Shown here: positions 29,493 to 41,502 of the stretch, in pieces
Layout of the letters: each line of letters begins with the position of its first letter
How positions within the stretch are numbered: position 1 is the first letter of the stretch
NCBI GenBank assembly: GCA_963971285.1
Contig: OZ020248.1
Location: 14,570,001-14,634,000 of the forward strand
Direction of reading: 5' to 3'
DNA from: Astropecten irregularis
Taxonomy: Eukaryota; Echinodermata; Asteroidea; Paxillosida; Astropectinidae
Length of the DNA: 64,000 nt
The notes under the pieces: generated by a model
Seen by the model: only the letters and a program-made list of their open reading frames with translations
The model's database searches: none
Told to the model about the DNA's origin: nothing
Translations under genes and position numbers: made by a program

Positions 29493-29867
29493 AAACGAGG
29501 CACTACCACGCATGCGCTTTTTTAGAAGTGTAAACCCGTGTATTATATTGTGTACATTTCAGTGGCGGTTCTACGGGGGGAGGGGGTTGTGCCCCCAAAA
29601 ATATTGTTTAGCCCTCCCCCAAAAAAAATTATAATAAATAAATAAAAAAATAAAAAAAAATAAAAATGCAATTGAAAATATAAAACTGAAAAATACTTAA
29701 TCTTTTCAGTATTAAGCGCCAATTACATAAAAACGCGTTGTGTAGGCTACATGTGCGTGTTTTTCTACCCCTTATAAGACATAGCAGATGAGAGTGTTAA
29801 GGGTATACACAATATAATACACGGGTTTACACTTCTAAAAAAGCGCATGCGTGGTAGTGCCTCGTTT
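29493..29867. mobile_element. AAACGAGGCACTACC-ended MITE with hAT-like fragment inside
   Basis: AAACGAGGCACTACCACGCA and TGCGTGGTAGTGCCTCGTTT are perfect inverted ends, continuing inward through GTAAACCCGTGTATTATATT. A right-truncated copy of the CAGGCGCGGTTCTA element (29560-29790) interrupts it. Confidence 0.8.
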
Positions 29868-30539
29868 CGAAGTCGCGATCAAAACGGCCGAAGTGTAAAC
29901 CCGTGTTTTGTCTTCGACAATGGACGGGCTTACACTTCGGAAAGTGCGCATGAGTGGAAGTGCCTCGTTTTGAAGTTGCGATGAAAATCTAAGATGGCTG
30001 CCATGGTGTAAACCCGTGAATACCAAAGTACGACCCAACTAGAGGATCAACCCCCCAGGTCTGAGAACCTGTCTACGCCACTGGTTATTGCTGCCACGAA
30101 GTAGGCGCTCTTTACAAATGCTCACAAGTATTGAAAGAGATTCGTTACATAGGTCCAAAGTGAATCATCACAGTATGGGGGGATGCACATCGTAAACAAA
30201 TAAAGAGGGTATAGTAGATCGGCAGAATCTCCCCCAATCTTCATTCAACTGGTTTAATTTGGAGATTATCCCCCTTGGGCTTAGATCCAATTCGGGGGGC
30301 CTCAGGTCAATGCACCATCACTCTGCATTCGTCTCAATGGGTTCCCTGGACCTCCTTTGCAGGCGACTTACCACATTCTTCACCAGTCCTATATAATGCT
30401 GAGAGGAATGACTTTAAATGAAGACCGTTACAGTGTCTCTGCCCCCCCCCCCCCTCGATATTACAGTAAACAGATTCTGATATCCATGTCCATCTCGCAA
30501 AGCTGCAATACTAAACTCATGATCAGTATTACATTATCA

Positions 30540-30665
30540 AAAACTTGTCCCTTACCTACCTTAACACACCCCAACCCCAACACACCCCCACCCCAACACA
30601 CCCCCACCCCTACCCCAACACCCCCCCGCCCCAACACCCCCCACCCAAACACACCCCACCCCAAC
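30540..30665. repeat. C-rich simple repeat (CCCCAACAC)n
   Basis: Degenerate tandem CCCCAACACACC units; the source of Pro/Thr/His-rich reading frames that are not genes. Confidence 0.9.
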
Positions 30666-31828
30666 AAACCAATCGTGAAGATCCAATAACAGGTCAACGC
30701 CCTTTCCATCCACTATTCACTTCAATACACTCCTATGGTATGGACACACTAGTTTCGTGTACCTTTCCATGGACAATTCCTAAAAAATGAAATTATTTCC
30801 CCCAAAAAGACCAAGAAGATGTCCTTTTCTTTTTATCCTCTCCACCGGCATCATGAAAAAAGCTAAAAAGATGCATTGTATTCCATAACTATAGTAAACA
30901 ATGTCTGATTCTCATGGTAGGTGGAAGGTGTGCAAGTCTGTGGTACTACATGTACAAGAATGTGTCTGTGATTACATCATTAGGACTTAGAAGTTACAGC
31001 CTTAAAAGCTTATTAAATAAAATCGGAACAGCTCTGTGTTCGTCCAGGAACACTTTTAAGTGACATTTAAAAATGTCTAGTAATATCATTGTTATATGTC
31101 TGTGCATGGAGGAAGGAAAAGACGTCTTTTCCTTCCTCCATGGTCTGTGCCAGGGTTATTTATAGTCGGTGACTGACTCTTTTGTTCTGAATTGGGAGAC
31201 ATCTTGTATGACACTTGCCATTAAGCCTTTTCTTGGGATGCATTATTTCAAGTTATGTGATTGATAGATCTTTTTCTGCTCAATTGAGTAATAGCTTGCC
31301 AGTTTCATCATTGTATGCTCGTTCGAGTTTGTCATAGAGCCAAATCTTAACTATTTTTGTCCACCAAGTATTCTGCTCAGTGTAACATGATCCTAGGTCG
31401 ATAGAGGGCAGCAAACTATCGTTCTCCTGAAAACTTGTGTACACGCTTTAAGTACGGTGTGTGTCCAAAAATTTTCAGTCGAAGGAAAAAGCTGTAAACA
31501 TTAAATTCAGGCAATTAACAATTAATTTTTAGCATCACATTGCCACCCACCACAATTTTAATGCCCGAAAACAGTAAGGTGACATTCTTATGTTTGGCGA
31601 GGAATAATGTGCTAGGTCTCGCTTGCCAAATTAATAACCTTGTGCACAAAACACTATGCTGTTTGCCGTGGGCCACCGTGATCATTTGTAACTCGCCCTT
31701 TTGATGGCCAATCTCCACAGATTCTGCATTTTGTTTGTTCTTGGTGACCTCATGTCCTCCCTTGCCAACCGTGCCGGTCACTGCACAGCATGTACCAAGC
31801 ATCTTCAAGTAATTTTTCACGCCGTTTG

Positions 31829-32142
31829 CAGGCGCGGTTCTACGGGGGGGGGGGGGGGGGGCTGTAGCCCCCCACAAATTTTGTCTAGCCCCCCCCCCCC
31901 CCCCAAAAAAATGCAAGTGAAAAAAAAAAGTCTTGAAAATACTGGATTGTTTCAGCTATTAAGCGTCAATTACATAGAAAATGCGTTGTGTGGGCTCAAA
32001 TGTGCATGTTTTTCGACGGCTTATAAGACATAGCAGAAGCGAGTGTTGGAAGAACTTGCCCAAAATATTGGGTCTTCTAGCCCCCCAAAAAAATAATGGG
32101 TCTTCTAGCCCCCAAACAATTTTGGCTCTAAAACCGCGCCTG
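31829..32142. mobile_element. hAT-like MITE (CAGGCGCGGTTCTA ends), uninterrupted copy
   Basis: Ends CAGGCGCGGTTCTACG and TCTAAAACCGCGCCTG; flanking 8-bp sites GCCGTTTG (31821-31828) and GCCGTTAG (32143-32150) differ at one base. The 314-bp reference form of the composite at 13143-16224. Confidence 0.85.
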
Positions 32143-32282
32143 GCCGTTAGTAGTTACGACGAATACTCGGCGTGCACAAAAGCAACGGCAACACAATCGA
32201 CACACTTTTTCCGATACTGATAAAGCGCGCCCTCTTTAGATAAACAATGGTTAGTCAAAAGTCTCCCATTGACTTATTCAGT

Positions 32283-32653
32283 TTAAAGGTAATATCATAC
32301 TTTGGTTTTTGTCAAAGAAATACAGATTCGTTGGCAAAAAATATCAAGACAGATACAGTAACAGTCATCTGTGAAAATGTCAGTCCCATACGGTGCCCAT
32401 GGCCACTTTTTTTTTTTAGAAAATAGTGAAAAACGGCCACAGTATTTCTTAAATCTGTTCTCTTTTTTTATCTTTTAAAAGATCAAAAAGATTTTCGGTC
32501 GTTGTTTTACTAATTTCTGGATAAATACACCATTTCAGGCGGAAAAATTGTAACGGTATGTTTCCACTAGCCATCTTCATATACCCTGTAAGTTATAGGT
32601 AAATCTGGGAACATTTCTGTTTTGGTTTCTTACCAAAGTATGATGACCTTTAA
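32283..32653. mobile_element. TTAA hairpin MITE (family 1)
   Basis: TTAAAGGTAATATCATACTT and CAAAGTATGATGACCTTTAA ends; full length. Confidence 0.9.
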
Positions 32654-32862
32654 CCTCGGGAGGAATTTTAGCTGGGGCTGCACGATTGTCTTCTTTGTTG
32701 TGACATACGCCCGTGGCCTTGGCCATGTCCAATAACAATTGCCCAATGATCAAAATTGTCGAATGACAATTGCCTCTCATAAAAGGATAAAGCCCGTGTC
32801 CTTCATTTTAATGGACACTGTGGCTTGTAATAGGTATTGATTCATATTATAATCGCTTGCCA

Positions 32863-33424
32863 CTTAAAGGGTGCCTGCAGTGCTTTTTTCAGTCAGGTTA
32901 TTTTATTGCCTTCATACAGAGAATATACTGACAAATAATGAATGGCAAGTCTTATTTTGGTTTCAAACCTGCATTTTGGTTTTCCTTTGAATGGCTTTGT
33001 AAAACAGGGTATTTTCACGCATACTCATGTAGGGAACCAACAGCAAAAATATAATGAAAAAACATAAAAAATGAAGAGGCAAACTTGACCTACAGAATGG
33101 TTTGGTAAAAAATCTACACCACCAGTTGAGTGAAAGGAACATATTTGGCAAAATAAAACCCATTGAGGAGGAAAAGGTCTGTCAGAAAACCTATAAAACA
33201 ACCCCAACTTTTTGTGCAAAAATCAATTGGGTTACTGTTCTCAGTTCCCCAGATGACATCACAGTTTTCCTCATGAATATGGAAATGCTAATTAGCATAC
33301 AAACCAGAAAACCTGTTTTTAACCCTGAATCAGTGTGAGGAAGTGGGTAAAATAACAGTCCCCATGTACAGTTTTTTATTGGCACATGTTTAAGCCATAA
33401 TATTCCCATTGCAGAGACCCTTTA
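32863..33424. mobile_element. family-2 MITE, full length
   Basis: Starts TTAAAGGGTGCCTGCAGTGC and ends ATTGCAGAGACCCTTTA. In opposite orientation to the 12.1 kb copy. Confidence 0.85.
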
Positions 33425-33863
33425 TGTGATGCGTTTCTTTTCAATGATGCCATAGATGTACGTCTCATGGTCCTTTATGTTAGATGCAAGAGAATTTATT
33501 AGGCAATCGTCATCCACGTTATTTTTTGCCTTCAATATTATAAGGAGACTCACTGCCAATTATTGTGTGATGTTGGGATTTGGAATGTTTTTGAAGGTTA
33601 GCATTAGAGTTAGTTAAAGGGGATTGATGACGTAGGCCTACAGAGCACGCTGTATATCGAAACGCTCTATTACTTTCGAAGCGTCATGGATGGCCCATTT
33701 AAAATGTCCAAATAAAATTGGGTCTTGTTATATATGTTGTGTGCATGTGCCCTGAAATCATGGTCCATTTTCTTCGCAGGCCCGACATGTTCGGCGCATT
33801 GTGTTCCCGCCCCATTGTGTATTGTGGTCCATAGGCCTAGGCTATATCCTCACCAGCAGGCCC

Positions 33864-34832
33864 CAGTGTTGGAGTACTCGTACTCGTACACGAGTACAAC
33901 TCGAGTACATGGAAATACTTGGCCCGTACTCTATTAAAAGTACTCGAAAATAAATGTATATACTTGGCCCGTACTCGATTTAAAGTACATGAACATAAAT
34001 GTACTTGGCCCATACTCGATTCCATGTACTCGAATTTGGGAGTACTTGACCATTTAGTGCAAATTTCATTTTCGTTACAATTTCACGGTTGATTGTGGCG
34101 ATTTCCTTAGTTCACAGTGGGAGTATGAATATCATCGGGAGTTAAGTAATATAGAGTAAGCAGCAGTGTCATTTGCAAGGTTTGTAAAAGAAGAATTTCT
34201 GAGAAGAGTGACACAACGTCCAACTTCAAATTCAATAAGCATGCATCTTTCTGAAACAAACCGCAAACATTTTTTAGCACTGTGCTAGTACCACTGGTGT
34301 CGATTTCTTTTCATGATTTGGGGGGATGATTGGTGATTTGGTGTCCTATGCATGGGAGCGAAGCGACCGGGCCGGGGGAGGCTGTGGGAGGTGGGATCGA
34401 AAAGTCGCATTTTAGAGCATTTAAAAACAATATTCATAAGAATAAAACATAGTAGGCCCTATAAATTTACTGCGAAGACACAAAAAACAGCAAGGATCAT
34501 GCAATATTTCTACACAAGAAACTTAAATGACATTCAACCTCGAAATATTGGGGGAGGGAGGGGGTGATAAAACACATCATCCCCCACCTCAATTATTAGG
34601 GGACGGAAATATTCCCCCCCCCCCCCCCTATCCCCCCGGGATCGACACCCATGGCCTGTACTCTACGAGGACTGCACTCGGACTTTGGTACTCGGACTCG
34701 GCCCTGTACTCGGTCTCCCCCTCGTTTACTAGATACTTTTGCCTCCGTCAGCAATGTACTCGGACTCGGCCCAGTACTCGGACCTCGACTTGGAGTACTG
34801 TACTGGCACTTGAGGACTCGACTCCAACACTG
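33864..34832. mobile_element. hAT-like element with CAGTGTTGGAGTACTCG ends
   Basis: Inverted ends CAGTGTTGGAGTACTCG and GACTCCAACACTG with 8-bp flanks GCAGGCCC (33856-33863) and ACAGGCCC (34833-34840). Subterminal regions are full of scattered GTACTCG repeats on both sides. A different element (34296-34649) is inserted. Confidence 0.8.
34296..34649. mobile_element. GGTGTCGAT-ended MITE, copy 1
   Basis: Left GGTGTCGATTTCTTTTCATG and right GGGATCGACACC. Contains GGGAGCGAAGCGACCG and C/G tracts. A second copy is at 38562-38955. Confidence 0.8.
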
Positions 34833-35220
34833 ACAGGCCCATAATAATGTCTGTCTCGTAGTGCAAACAGGCCCGGTCTGTCTGCATGCCCATTATGTCC
34901 AGCCAACTTTGTCAGCCTCTTTCAAAAAACAGCCAAACTGAATATAAACCTCATCGTATCCCATCACCTCTTTCAAAACCAATGTAATCTGAATACATAT
35001 ACGTTTCTCTTTAAAAACAATCCGAATTAAAAATCCGTCTATATGTGTCCCCCCCCCAAAAAAAAGGACACTCATTTCATTTCATTTCATAAATTTCATA
35101 AAATTTCATATTGCATTGAAATTTGGTCAGAATTTACCCAGTGAGATAGTGAATGCAATAGATTCAAAAGTCAGATAGCTGTTAACATACATTTCCCTTT
35201 CATATTTTGTTTAAAATGGG

Positions 35221-35479
35221 TATTTTTCAAAAGGTCTGTCAGAAAACCTATAAAACAACCCCAACATTTTCTGCACAAATTATTTGGGTTATTGCTCTCA
35301 AATATCCAGATGACATCACAGTTTTGCTCATGAATATGGAAATTCTAATAAACATACAAAAAAAACTGTTCACCCTGAAACAGTGTGAGGAAGTGGGTAA
35401 AATCACAGGCCCCCATATAACAATTTATAATTGGCACATTGTTCAAGCCATAATATTCCTATTGCAGAGACCCTTTAAA
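35221..35479. mobile_element. family-2 MITE fragment
   Basis: AAAACCTATAAAACAACCCC through TGTGAGGAAGTGGGTAAAAT to ATTGCAGAGACCCTTTAA; roughly the right half of the element. Confidence 0.75.
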
Positions 35480-37438
35480 CGCGACCTGATGCCAGGTTTA
35501 TCGACATGCGAATTAATGAGTAATAAGACTGGATTATTAATTGCAATTTCAGATATATGTTGAGGCATGCATGTAATAATACGTGATTGATGGCATTGAT
35601 TGTGGTGTGTGAAGTGTGTGTGTGTACAGGCCACTGTGGAGCTATTTAGTCTTCTACTGATGTTGCAGCAGGTGGCAAGAGTATGATAATATTCCATGAA
35701 TATAAATCCGTCTTGCAAGTTTCACACTCAGTTATGCTGTGGCTATAATAATATACTGTACACACTACCAATATCAAACCTTTGCAGCACACGTATATCA
35801 TATAAAACTCATTCATTTTGCAACTGATATAGGCCTATAGTATAGCGAATGCATCCCTGTGCCCATAATTATCCCTCCTTGCATCCTAATCGTATCATTT
35901 ATAATAGACCGCAGTGCTATAGGTCCTTTTGCGTCTTTCCATCATCTATCTTTCATGCATTCTGATCCGCTTCACTTCCACCGGGATCACGGAGTAGGGG
36001 GAGGGGTGAATATACGTCCCCGAGCCCGGTAAGATGTGTCAGGGTATACGGGGGAAGATGAGTTCTTTGCCCGCTGTCCCCCGTGGTTTCTGTCTTCGCC
36101 TCTACCTTTTTTTTTTTTTTTTTTTTGCGTGATCATCTCTTGCCCTCATCATGTCTGACACTTCAAGTAGACTTCCTCCCAGTCGCTCAGCCGTTCGCTG
36201 TCCATTCATCTGACATGCAACGATAACGAGCATAGCGAAACATTCATAAGCAAAAACGTCCCCGGAACGAGAAGAGCGAAATCATGATTGTTTGTCTTGT
36301 CGTTTCTTTACTTATTTATTATTTTCTATCTCAAAGGTAAAGTTCAGCATCCGAGTCATGTAGTTTTTGAGGATGAGGATTATTATTCCAATCATCATTG
36401 ATTATCAAAGACTTTATCAACTTAAAATTACCCTCTGAAAATTAAATGTAGGTGTTGGTGTTAGCGCCTTTGTATATACGTGACTTAAAGGTAGTATCAT
36501 ACATTGATTTTTGTCAAAGAAATACAGATTCATGGGCATAAATATCAAGGACGATACAATAAAAGTCATCTGTGAAAATTGTAGTCCCATACGGTGCCCA
36601 CTTTTTGAGAAAACAGTGAAAAACGGCCACAGTATTTCTTAAGTCTTATCTCTTTTATTTTTGATCTTTTAAAAGATCAAAAAGATTTTCGGTCGTTGTT
36701 TTACTAATTTCTTGATAAATACACCATTTCAGGCGGAAAAATTTCAACGGTAGGTTATTACCACCACCATCTCCATACCCTGAAAGTTATACGTAAATCT
36801 GTGAACATTTCTGTTTTGGTCTCTTACCAAAGTATGATACTACCTTTAAAAGATGCCCCTTCCTTCTCGTACTCATTTGCCTTCCCTGCCGAAGGCATCC
36901 AACTTCACTGGGCCTACTAGCTGCTTGACATCAACCTTTCCTCAAGATGATGCCGACAGTTGTATTCCCCTGGAATGAGAACAGCCTGTGCGTCACGCCA
37001 TTGCACACGAGGCGTCTCAAGTTCATCACACCTTTCTGATCTCATTTATGGGGCGCTCTTGGCTTGCAAACTCCGCGGGCTAGTTGGCGAAAGACTCGAT
37101 CGCCTCATGATTTCCGTAATGTGTAAATGTTCATGCATGAGACATTGTCAGCCATGGACTCGAACTTACCATTCTAGCGGATCCTGTTTCATTCCTTTCA
37201 CTCTGTGCACACGCGTGGTCAAAAACGGGGAGGAATTTCTATTCTTTTAAGACAAGACTGCATGGCATACTGTTGGTTACTGCATGGATTCCCTCCCAGC
37301 GAATAGGCTGTGGACCTAAAGTGCAACCACGTTCTTAACAAGACTGCCATTCCGTGCATGATCTTCTCCAAGGGACAGTGACGCCTCAGCAACGGTCCCC
37401 ACCCCAAGCCCCTTGACCGTCTTCCTTCGGGTTCTACG
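35480..37438. other. intergenic region upstream of the claudin-like exon
   Basis: Mostly unique sequence with a T-tract (36106-36126) and one family-1 MITE (36485-36849). The last 200 bases before the ATG are presumably 5' UTR or promoter, but no clear TATA box was seen. No other gene. Confidence 0.5.
36485..36849. mobile_element. TTAA hairpin MITE (family 1)
   Basis: TTAAAGGTAGTATCATACAT and AAGTATGATACTACCTTTAA ends; 365 bp with the palindromic centre GATCTTTTAAAAGATC. Confidence 0.9.
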
Positions 37439-37637
37439 ATGAAAAACACCAGCCTCCTTTTGCTGACCATTTGGTCGGTGTTTGGAGCCTACCTAGGCCT
37501 GCTGCTGACCAGCGTGGGTACCTTCACCAACCAGTGGGTCTTCACCTCGGAAGAGAAGCACTTGGACTTCCATAATGGCACTCTGAAAATCACCATGGAA
37601 TTATACTCGGGACTGCTGGAGTCTTGCCGAATTGGAG
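37439..37637 (+). CDS. claudin-superfamily-like tetraspan membrane protein, first exon
   Basis: Starts at ATG 37439 and reads 66 codons plus one base to donor GTGGGT. The first 30 residues form a signal-anchor or first membrane helix (SLLLLTIWSVFGAYLGLLLT), followed by a Trp (W33), an N-glycosylation site NGT (46-48) and GLLESC (58-63). This layout (TM1, W, then GLW..C in the first extracellular loop) is that of the claudin/PMP22/CACNG superfamily, with Leu in place of the usual second Trp. Exon 1 ends just after the first loop Cys, in phase 1. A mariner-like MITE starts 12 bp past the donor. The exact subfamily is not recognised. Two small plus-strand exons at 43626-43703 and 45418-45498 fit in phase and may continue this gene; exons for TM2-TM4 were not found. 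Confidence 0.55.
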
Positions 37638-37649
37638 GTGGGTCCTATC

Positions 37650-38094
37650 TACAGGGTATCCCAGAAAAAAACGCAACACTACGTCGGGAACCATTATGTT
37701 AAAATTCAACTGTTTATCACTTCAAGATTCATGTACGTGATACAGCCATGTCTTTGCTATCACCATGTGGAATTTAAGCATATTTGGGCTGAAATTGGCG
37801 AAAATATGACCAATTGAATGAGTACTCCTTAAAAACAAATTTGCAATGATAACACGCATAGTGGTCAATACACACATTATGTGTATGAAAGAAAGTTGAA
37901 AATCCGGTTTTGAGGTTGGGTGATACAGTCTTAGTTTTTTCACTCAATTTTAGTTTAATTTTGCTCAAATTCAACATGGGGAAAGCCAAGACATAGCTGT
38001 ATCACATATCTGAATCTTGAAGTGATAAACAGTTTAATTTTCATATGATAGTTCTCGAAATAAGTGTTGCGGGTTTTTTTTTGGACACCCTGTA
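37650..38094. mobile_element. mariner-like palindromic MITE, CAGGGTRTCC ends, copy 1
   Basis: TACAGGGTATCCCAGAAAAA at the left and TTTTTGGACACCCTGTA at the right with TA borders. The arms pair far inward (CTGTTTATCACTTCAAGATT with AATCTTGAAGTGATAAACAG). A second copy is at 48553-48976. Confidence 0.85.
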
Positions 38095-39271
38095 GTACAC
38101 AAAAGTACTAATTCTAGAAAGACTTCCATATACGGACAATACAATAAACCATTATTAATATTCTTCATGCGACTTATCATGTACACTTTGGGGTTAGTGT
38201 GCTTTAGTCCACAAGAATTATTTTCAAACCCCCATAATCATGATCATTTCGGTAATTGTGGACATCAAGTTGTTCCTAAAACTATACAAGCAATTTGCAC
38301 TTTTCCTTTCCTTTACAGTTTTGGGAATCACTAATCCACAATTACCAATTTCCCTCAAAACTCAAGCCCTGTGCCCTCTTTCCACAAATTATACCTTGCT
38401 TATATTAAAGAGGACATCACAACTGCTCAACATAAATAGAGGAGCTAGTTTACTGTAGAAGCTTTGTCTGAATATAATCCATGTGAACTTCAAATCTCTT
38501 TAAGCCCTACACGTTGACAATTTACTTCAAGTTAAACATGTCTTATCTAATAATTGTGAACATAGGTGTCGATTTCTGTTCATGATTGGTAGGGATTATT
38601 GGTGATTTTTGTGTCCTATGCGAGGGAGCGAAGCGACCGAGCGGGAAGGCTGTGGGAGGTTGGATACCCCCTACCAAACCAGGGACTTTTTAATCAAAAC
38701 AGAGTTGAAAAGTTGCACTTTAGAGCATTTAAAGCCGATATTCAGATGAATTAAACATACAGGTGTAGTATAAATTCCCTGCAAAGACTAAAAACAACAA
38801 CAAGGATCATGTAATATTTCTATACAATAAACATGAATGCCATTCAACCTTGAAATATTGGGGGGGAGGGGGGGGGGGGGCACATCATCCCCCCACCTCA
38901 AATATTTGGGGGGGGATATATCCCCCCATCCCCCCCCCCCGGGATCGACACCCATGATTGTGAACGAGATGTCTAGTGCGGTTGTTCGTGTATGAAAATC
39001 TTTCCCTAATTCTTGAATTTTCAATCTGTTATTAAATTAAAAACCTAGTGCATTGAAAAAAAAACAGCTTCCTGTAGTATCGTACGATCGGGTGGAATTT
39101 AGACATGTAGTCCTCAGAGCGGGAGGGGGGATGATCCTGTACCATGGTTCATACTTGATCCATAAGTATACGTTTGTTCACAAATAGGCCTACATAATGC
39201 ATATACATAATGAAATTCTTGGGGTGTAGGGCCCCTACCACACCCCCACCACGTGATCTACGCCCATGAAT
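38095..39271. other. non-coding stretch after mariner-like MITE
   Basis: Unique AT-rich DNA, the second GGTGTCGAT MITE (38562-38955) and a fragment ending ACGTGATCTACGCCCATG that resembles that MITE's end. No exon seen. Confidence 0.45.
38562..38955. mobile_element. GGTGTCGAT-ended MITE, copy 2
   Basis: ATAGGTGTCGATTTCTGTTC at the left and GGGATCGACACCCAT at the right; the inner GGGAGCGAAGCGACCGAGCG is shared with the copy at 34296. Confidence 0.8.
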
Positions 39272-39458
39272 TCAGAGACTCCTCGGCTCCGGCTCAGGCT
39301 CCGGCTCCAGCTCCATTTCTTGAGTCATTTTTAAAATAACGGGTATCAAAATAGAGACTTTTGGCTGTGGTTCGGAAGTAGATTCTCTGGTTTGAAAGGG
39401 AAAACGGAGCTTCAGCTTCAATGAAAACCTACAACCTCTATTTTCAGCATATGGATGA

Positions 39459-39545
<87 letters not shown>

Positions 39546-39547
39546 AT

Positions 39548-39610
<63 letters not shown>

Positions 39611-39625
39611 AGGTTTGGAAAAGGG
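39272..39625. mobile_element. hexamer-ended MITE with expanded (GGAGCC)n array
   Basis: Same interior as 5812-6050 (GCGGTTCGGAAGTAGATTCT-type, GCTTCAATGAAAACC). The right inverted end is expanded into about 25 uninterrupted GGAGCC units (39461-39612) with one GGATCC interruption. The translated Gly-Ala, Pro-Glu and Leu-Arg dipeptide frames are artefacts of the array. Confidence 0.85.
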
Positions 39626-39784
39626 CCCGGGGATCATTTCAGTCAGGCTTTCACAGTTCTAATATGCGACACAATAAATTGGATCAAGTCTTATCTCTAT
39701 GGTGCCGGTATAGAATGGGCAGGAAATTATCTATAGACTTTGGGTCTTGCCTGGATTTGTACTTGAAATAAAATCGCACCCGTA

Positions 39785-40256
39785 GAGTAGTAATAACAGC
39801 AAGAATGACAACAACACTATCAATAGCAGCAGCAACAACAGCAGCAGCACAACAAACAAAAGGAACCATAGTAACAACAGCAGAAACAGCAGCAAACGAA
39901 CAGCAGCAAGCGCAACTTGAAGCAAAAGCTACTTCATGCAGCAACAAGAACAAGCAGAAACATAAACAAGAATACTTTAGACATAAATAATGGCAACAAT
40001 GACAATTAGGCCTTTATACGAATAACAGAAGCAACAACAGCAAGAACAGCATCAGTTGCTGCAGTAGCAGCAGCAACAATAGCAATGCAATATAAAGCAT
40101 CAACAACATCATGAACAGCAACAGCAATAGTAAGAACAGCAACAACATGGGCATGAACAGCAGCAGCAGTAAGAACAGCAGCGATAAGAGTATAAACAGC
40201 AGCAGCAACAGCACCAACAGTACGAACAGCAAGAACAGCAGTGACAACAGCATGAA

Positions 40257-40291
<35 letters not shown>

Positions 40292-40692
40292 TAGCAGCGG
40301 CAACAGAAACAGCAGCAGCAACAGCAGTAGCAGCAGCGACAGCAACAGCAGCAACAGCAACAGCAGCAACACCAACAGCAGCAGCAACACCAACACCAAC
40401 AGCAGCAACAGCAACAGCGACAGCAGTAGCAGCAGCAACAGCAACAGCAGCAGCAACACCAACAGCAACAGCAGCGACAGCAACAGCAGCAACACCAACA
40501 GCAGCAACACCAACAGCAGCAGCAACATCAGCAACAGCAACAGCGACAGCAGTAGCAGCAGCGACAGCAACAGCAACAGCAGCAACACCAACAGCAGCAG
40601 CAACACCAACAGCAACAGCAGCAACAGCAACAGCAGCAGCAGCAACAGCAGCAACACCAACAGCAGCAACAGCAACAGCAGCAGCAATAGGT
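39785..40692. repeat. degenerate CAG/CAA trinucleotide tract (~0.9 kb)
   Basis: An array of ACA/GCA triplets in varying order, denser after 40240 (CAGCAACAGCAGCAGCAAC). It is open on the plus strand as a Thr/Ala-rich frame (40111-40809) and on the minus strand as a poly-Leu frame (40699-40109). Open frames on both strands come from the triplet composition, so coding is not supported. Confidence 0.85.
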
Positions 40693-41129
40693 CTAACAAA
40701 AAGCAGCGACTACAGCATCAGCTTCAACACTACAGCATCCTGCAAAAATTATGTACACTTCGGCGATATGATGTTCACAGCATATAATATTAAATGGTCC
40801 GTCGTGTGATGTGAAGTAACCATTGACGTGTGTATAGTGTATAGCGCGTCTTTTGAAATCTCTTCTAACTGACTTGTGACGGGGCTTATCTATTATTTAT
40901 GACACACTTCGTGCTCCATACACCTTCAACAATAATGACGATAACTACAGCATAATATTATAATCATACTTGCCATCCACCACGTTTATTATAATATCGA
41001 GTTACAAACATTTTATAAAGCATTTCCAAATAAAACACCAAAGACTCCCACAAAATGGCAACTTGAGAATACAAATCTAAACCACAGGGGTTAAAATGTT
41101 AACAGAAATATATACACGCACCAAAATAG

Positions 41130-41502
41130 TTAAAGGTAGTATCATACTTTGGTAGCACACCGAAACAGAAATGTTCACAGATTTAACTATAACTTTCAGT
41201 ACTGTGTCAAGATGATGATGGTAGAAGCATACCGTTAAAGTTGTTTCTGCATACCTGGAATGCTGTATTTATCTAGAAAAGAGTAAAACCAGTGACCCAA
41301 ACTATTTGTGATCTTTTAAAGGTCAAAAATAAAAGAGAAAAGACTTAAGAAATACTATGGCCGTTTTTCATGATTTTCTCAAAAAGTGAGCACCGTATGG
41401 GACTGATATTTCCACACATGACTGTTACTATATCCGTCTTGATATTTTTGCCCGTGAATCTGTATTTCTTTGACAACAACCAAAGTATGATATTACCTTT
41501 AA
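41130..41502. mobile_element. TTAA hairpin MITE (family 1)
   Basis: TTAAAGGTAGTATCATACTT and AAGTATGATATTACCTTTAA ends; full length. Confidence 0.9.

Larger units (their letters stand above)
28832..31392. mobile_element. foldback element with ~0.66 kb inverted arms
   Basis: The left arm (28832-29492, GGATCATGTTACACTGAG onward) is the inverse of the right arm (about 30700-31392, ending CTCAGTGTAACATGATCC). The arms match in order, for example CTATTACTCAATTGAGCAGA with TCTGCTCAATTGAGTAATAG, and AGGAGTGTATTGAAGTGAAT with its complement at 30715. The 1.2 kb centre holds another MITE (29493-29867) and a CCCCAACACACC simple repeat. The right arm has a small extra hairpin at 31109-31141 (GGAAGGAAAAGACGTCTTTT). 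Confidence 0.85.

Noticed and set aside
34527-34844. Pro-rich ORF at 34.5-34.8 kb
   Set aside because: Lies across the inserted GGTGTCGAT MITE and the end of the hAT-like element; low complexity.
40109-40699. poly-Leu protein on the minus strand
   Set aside because: A by-product of CAG/CAA triplets; no start context, homology or complexity.
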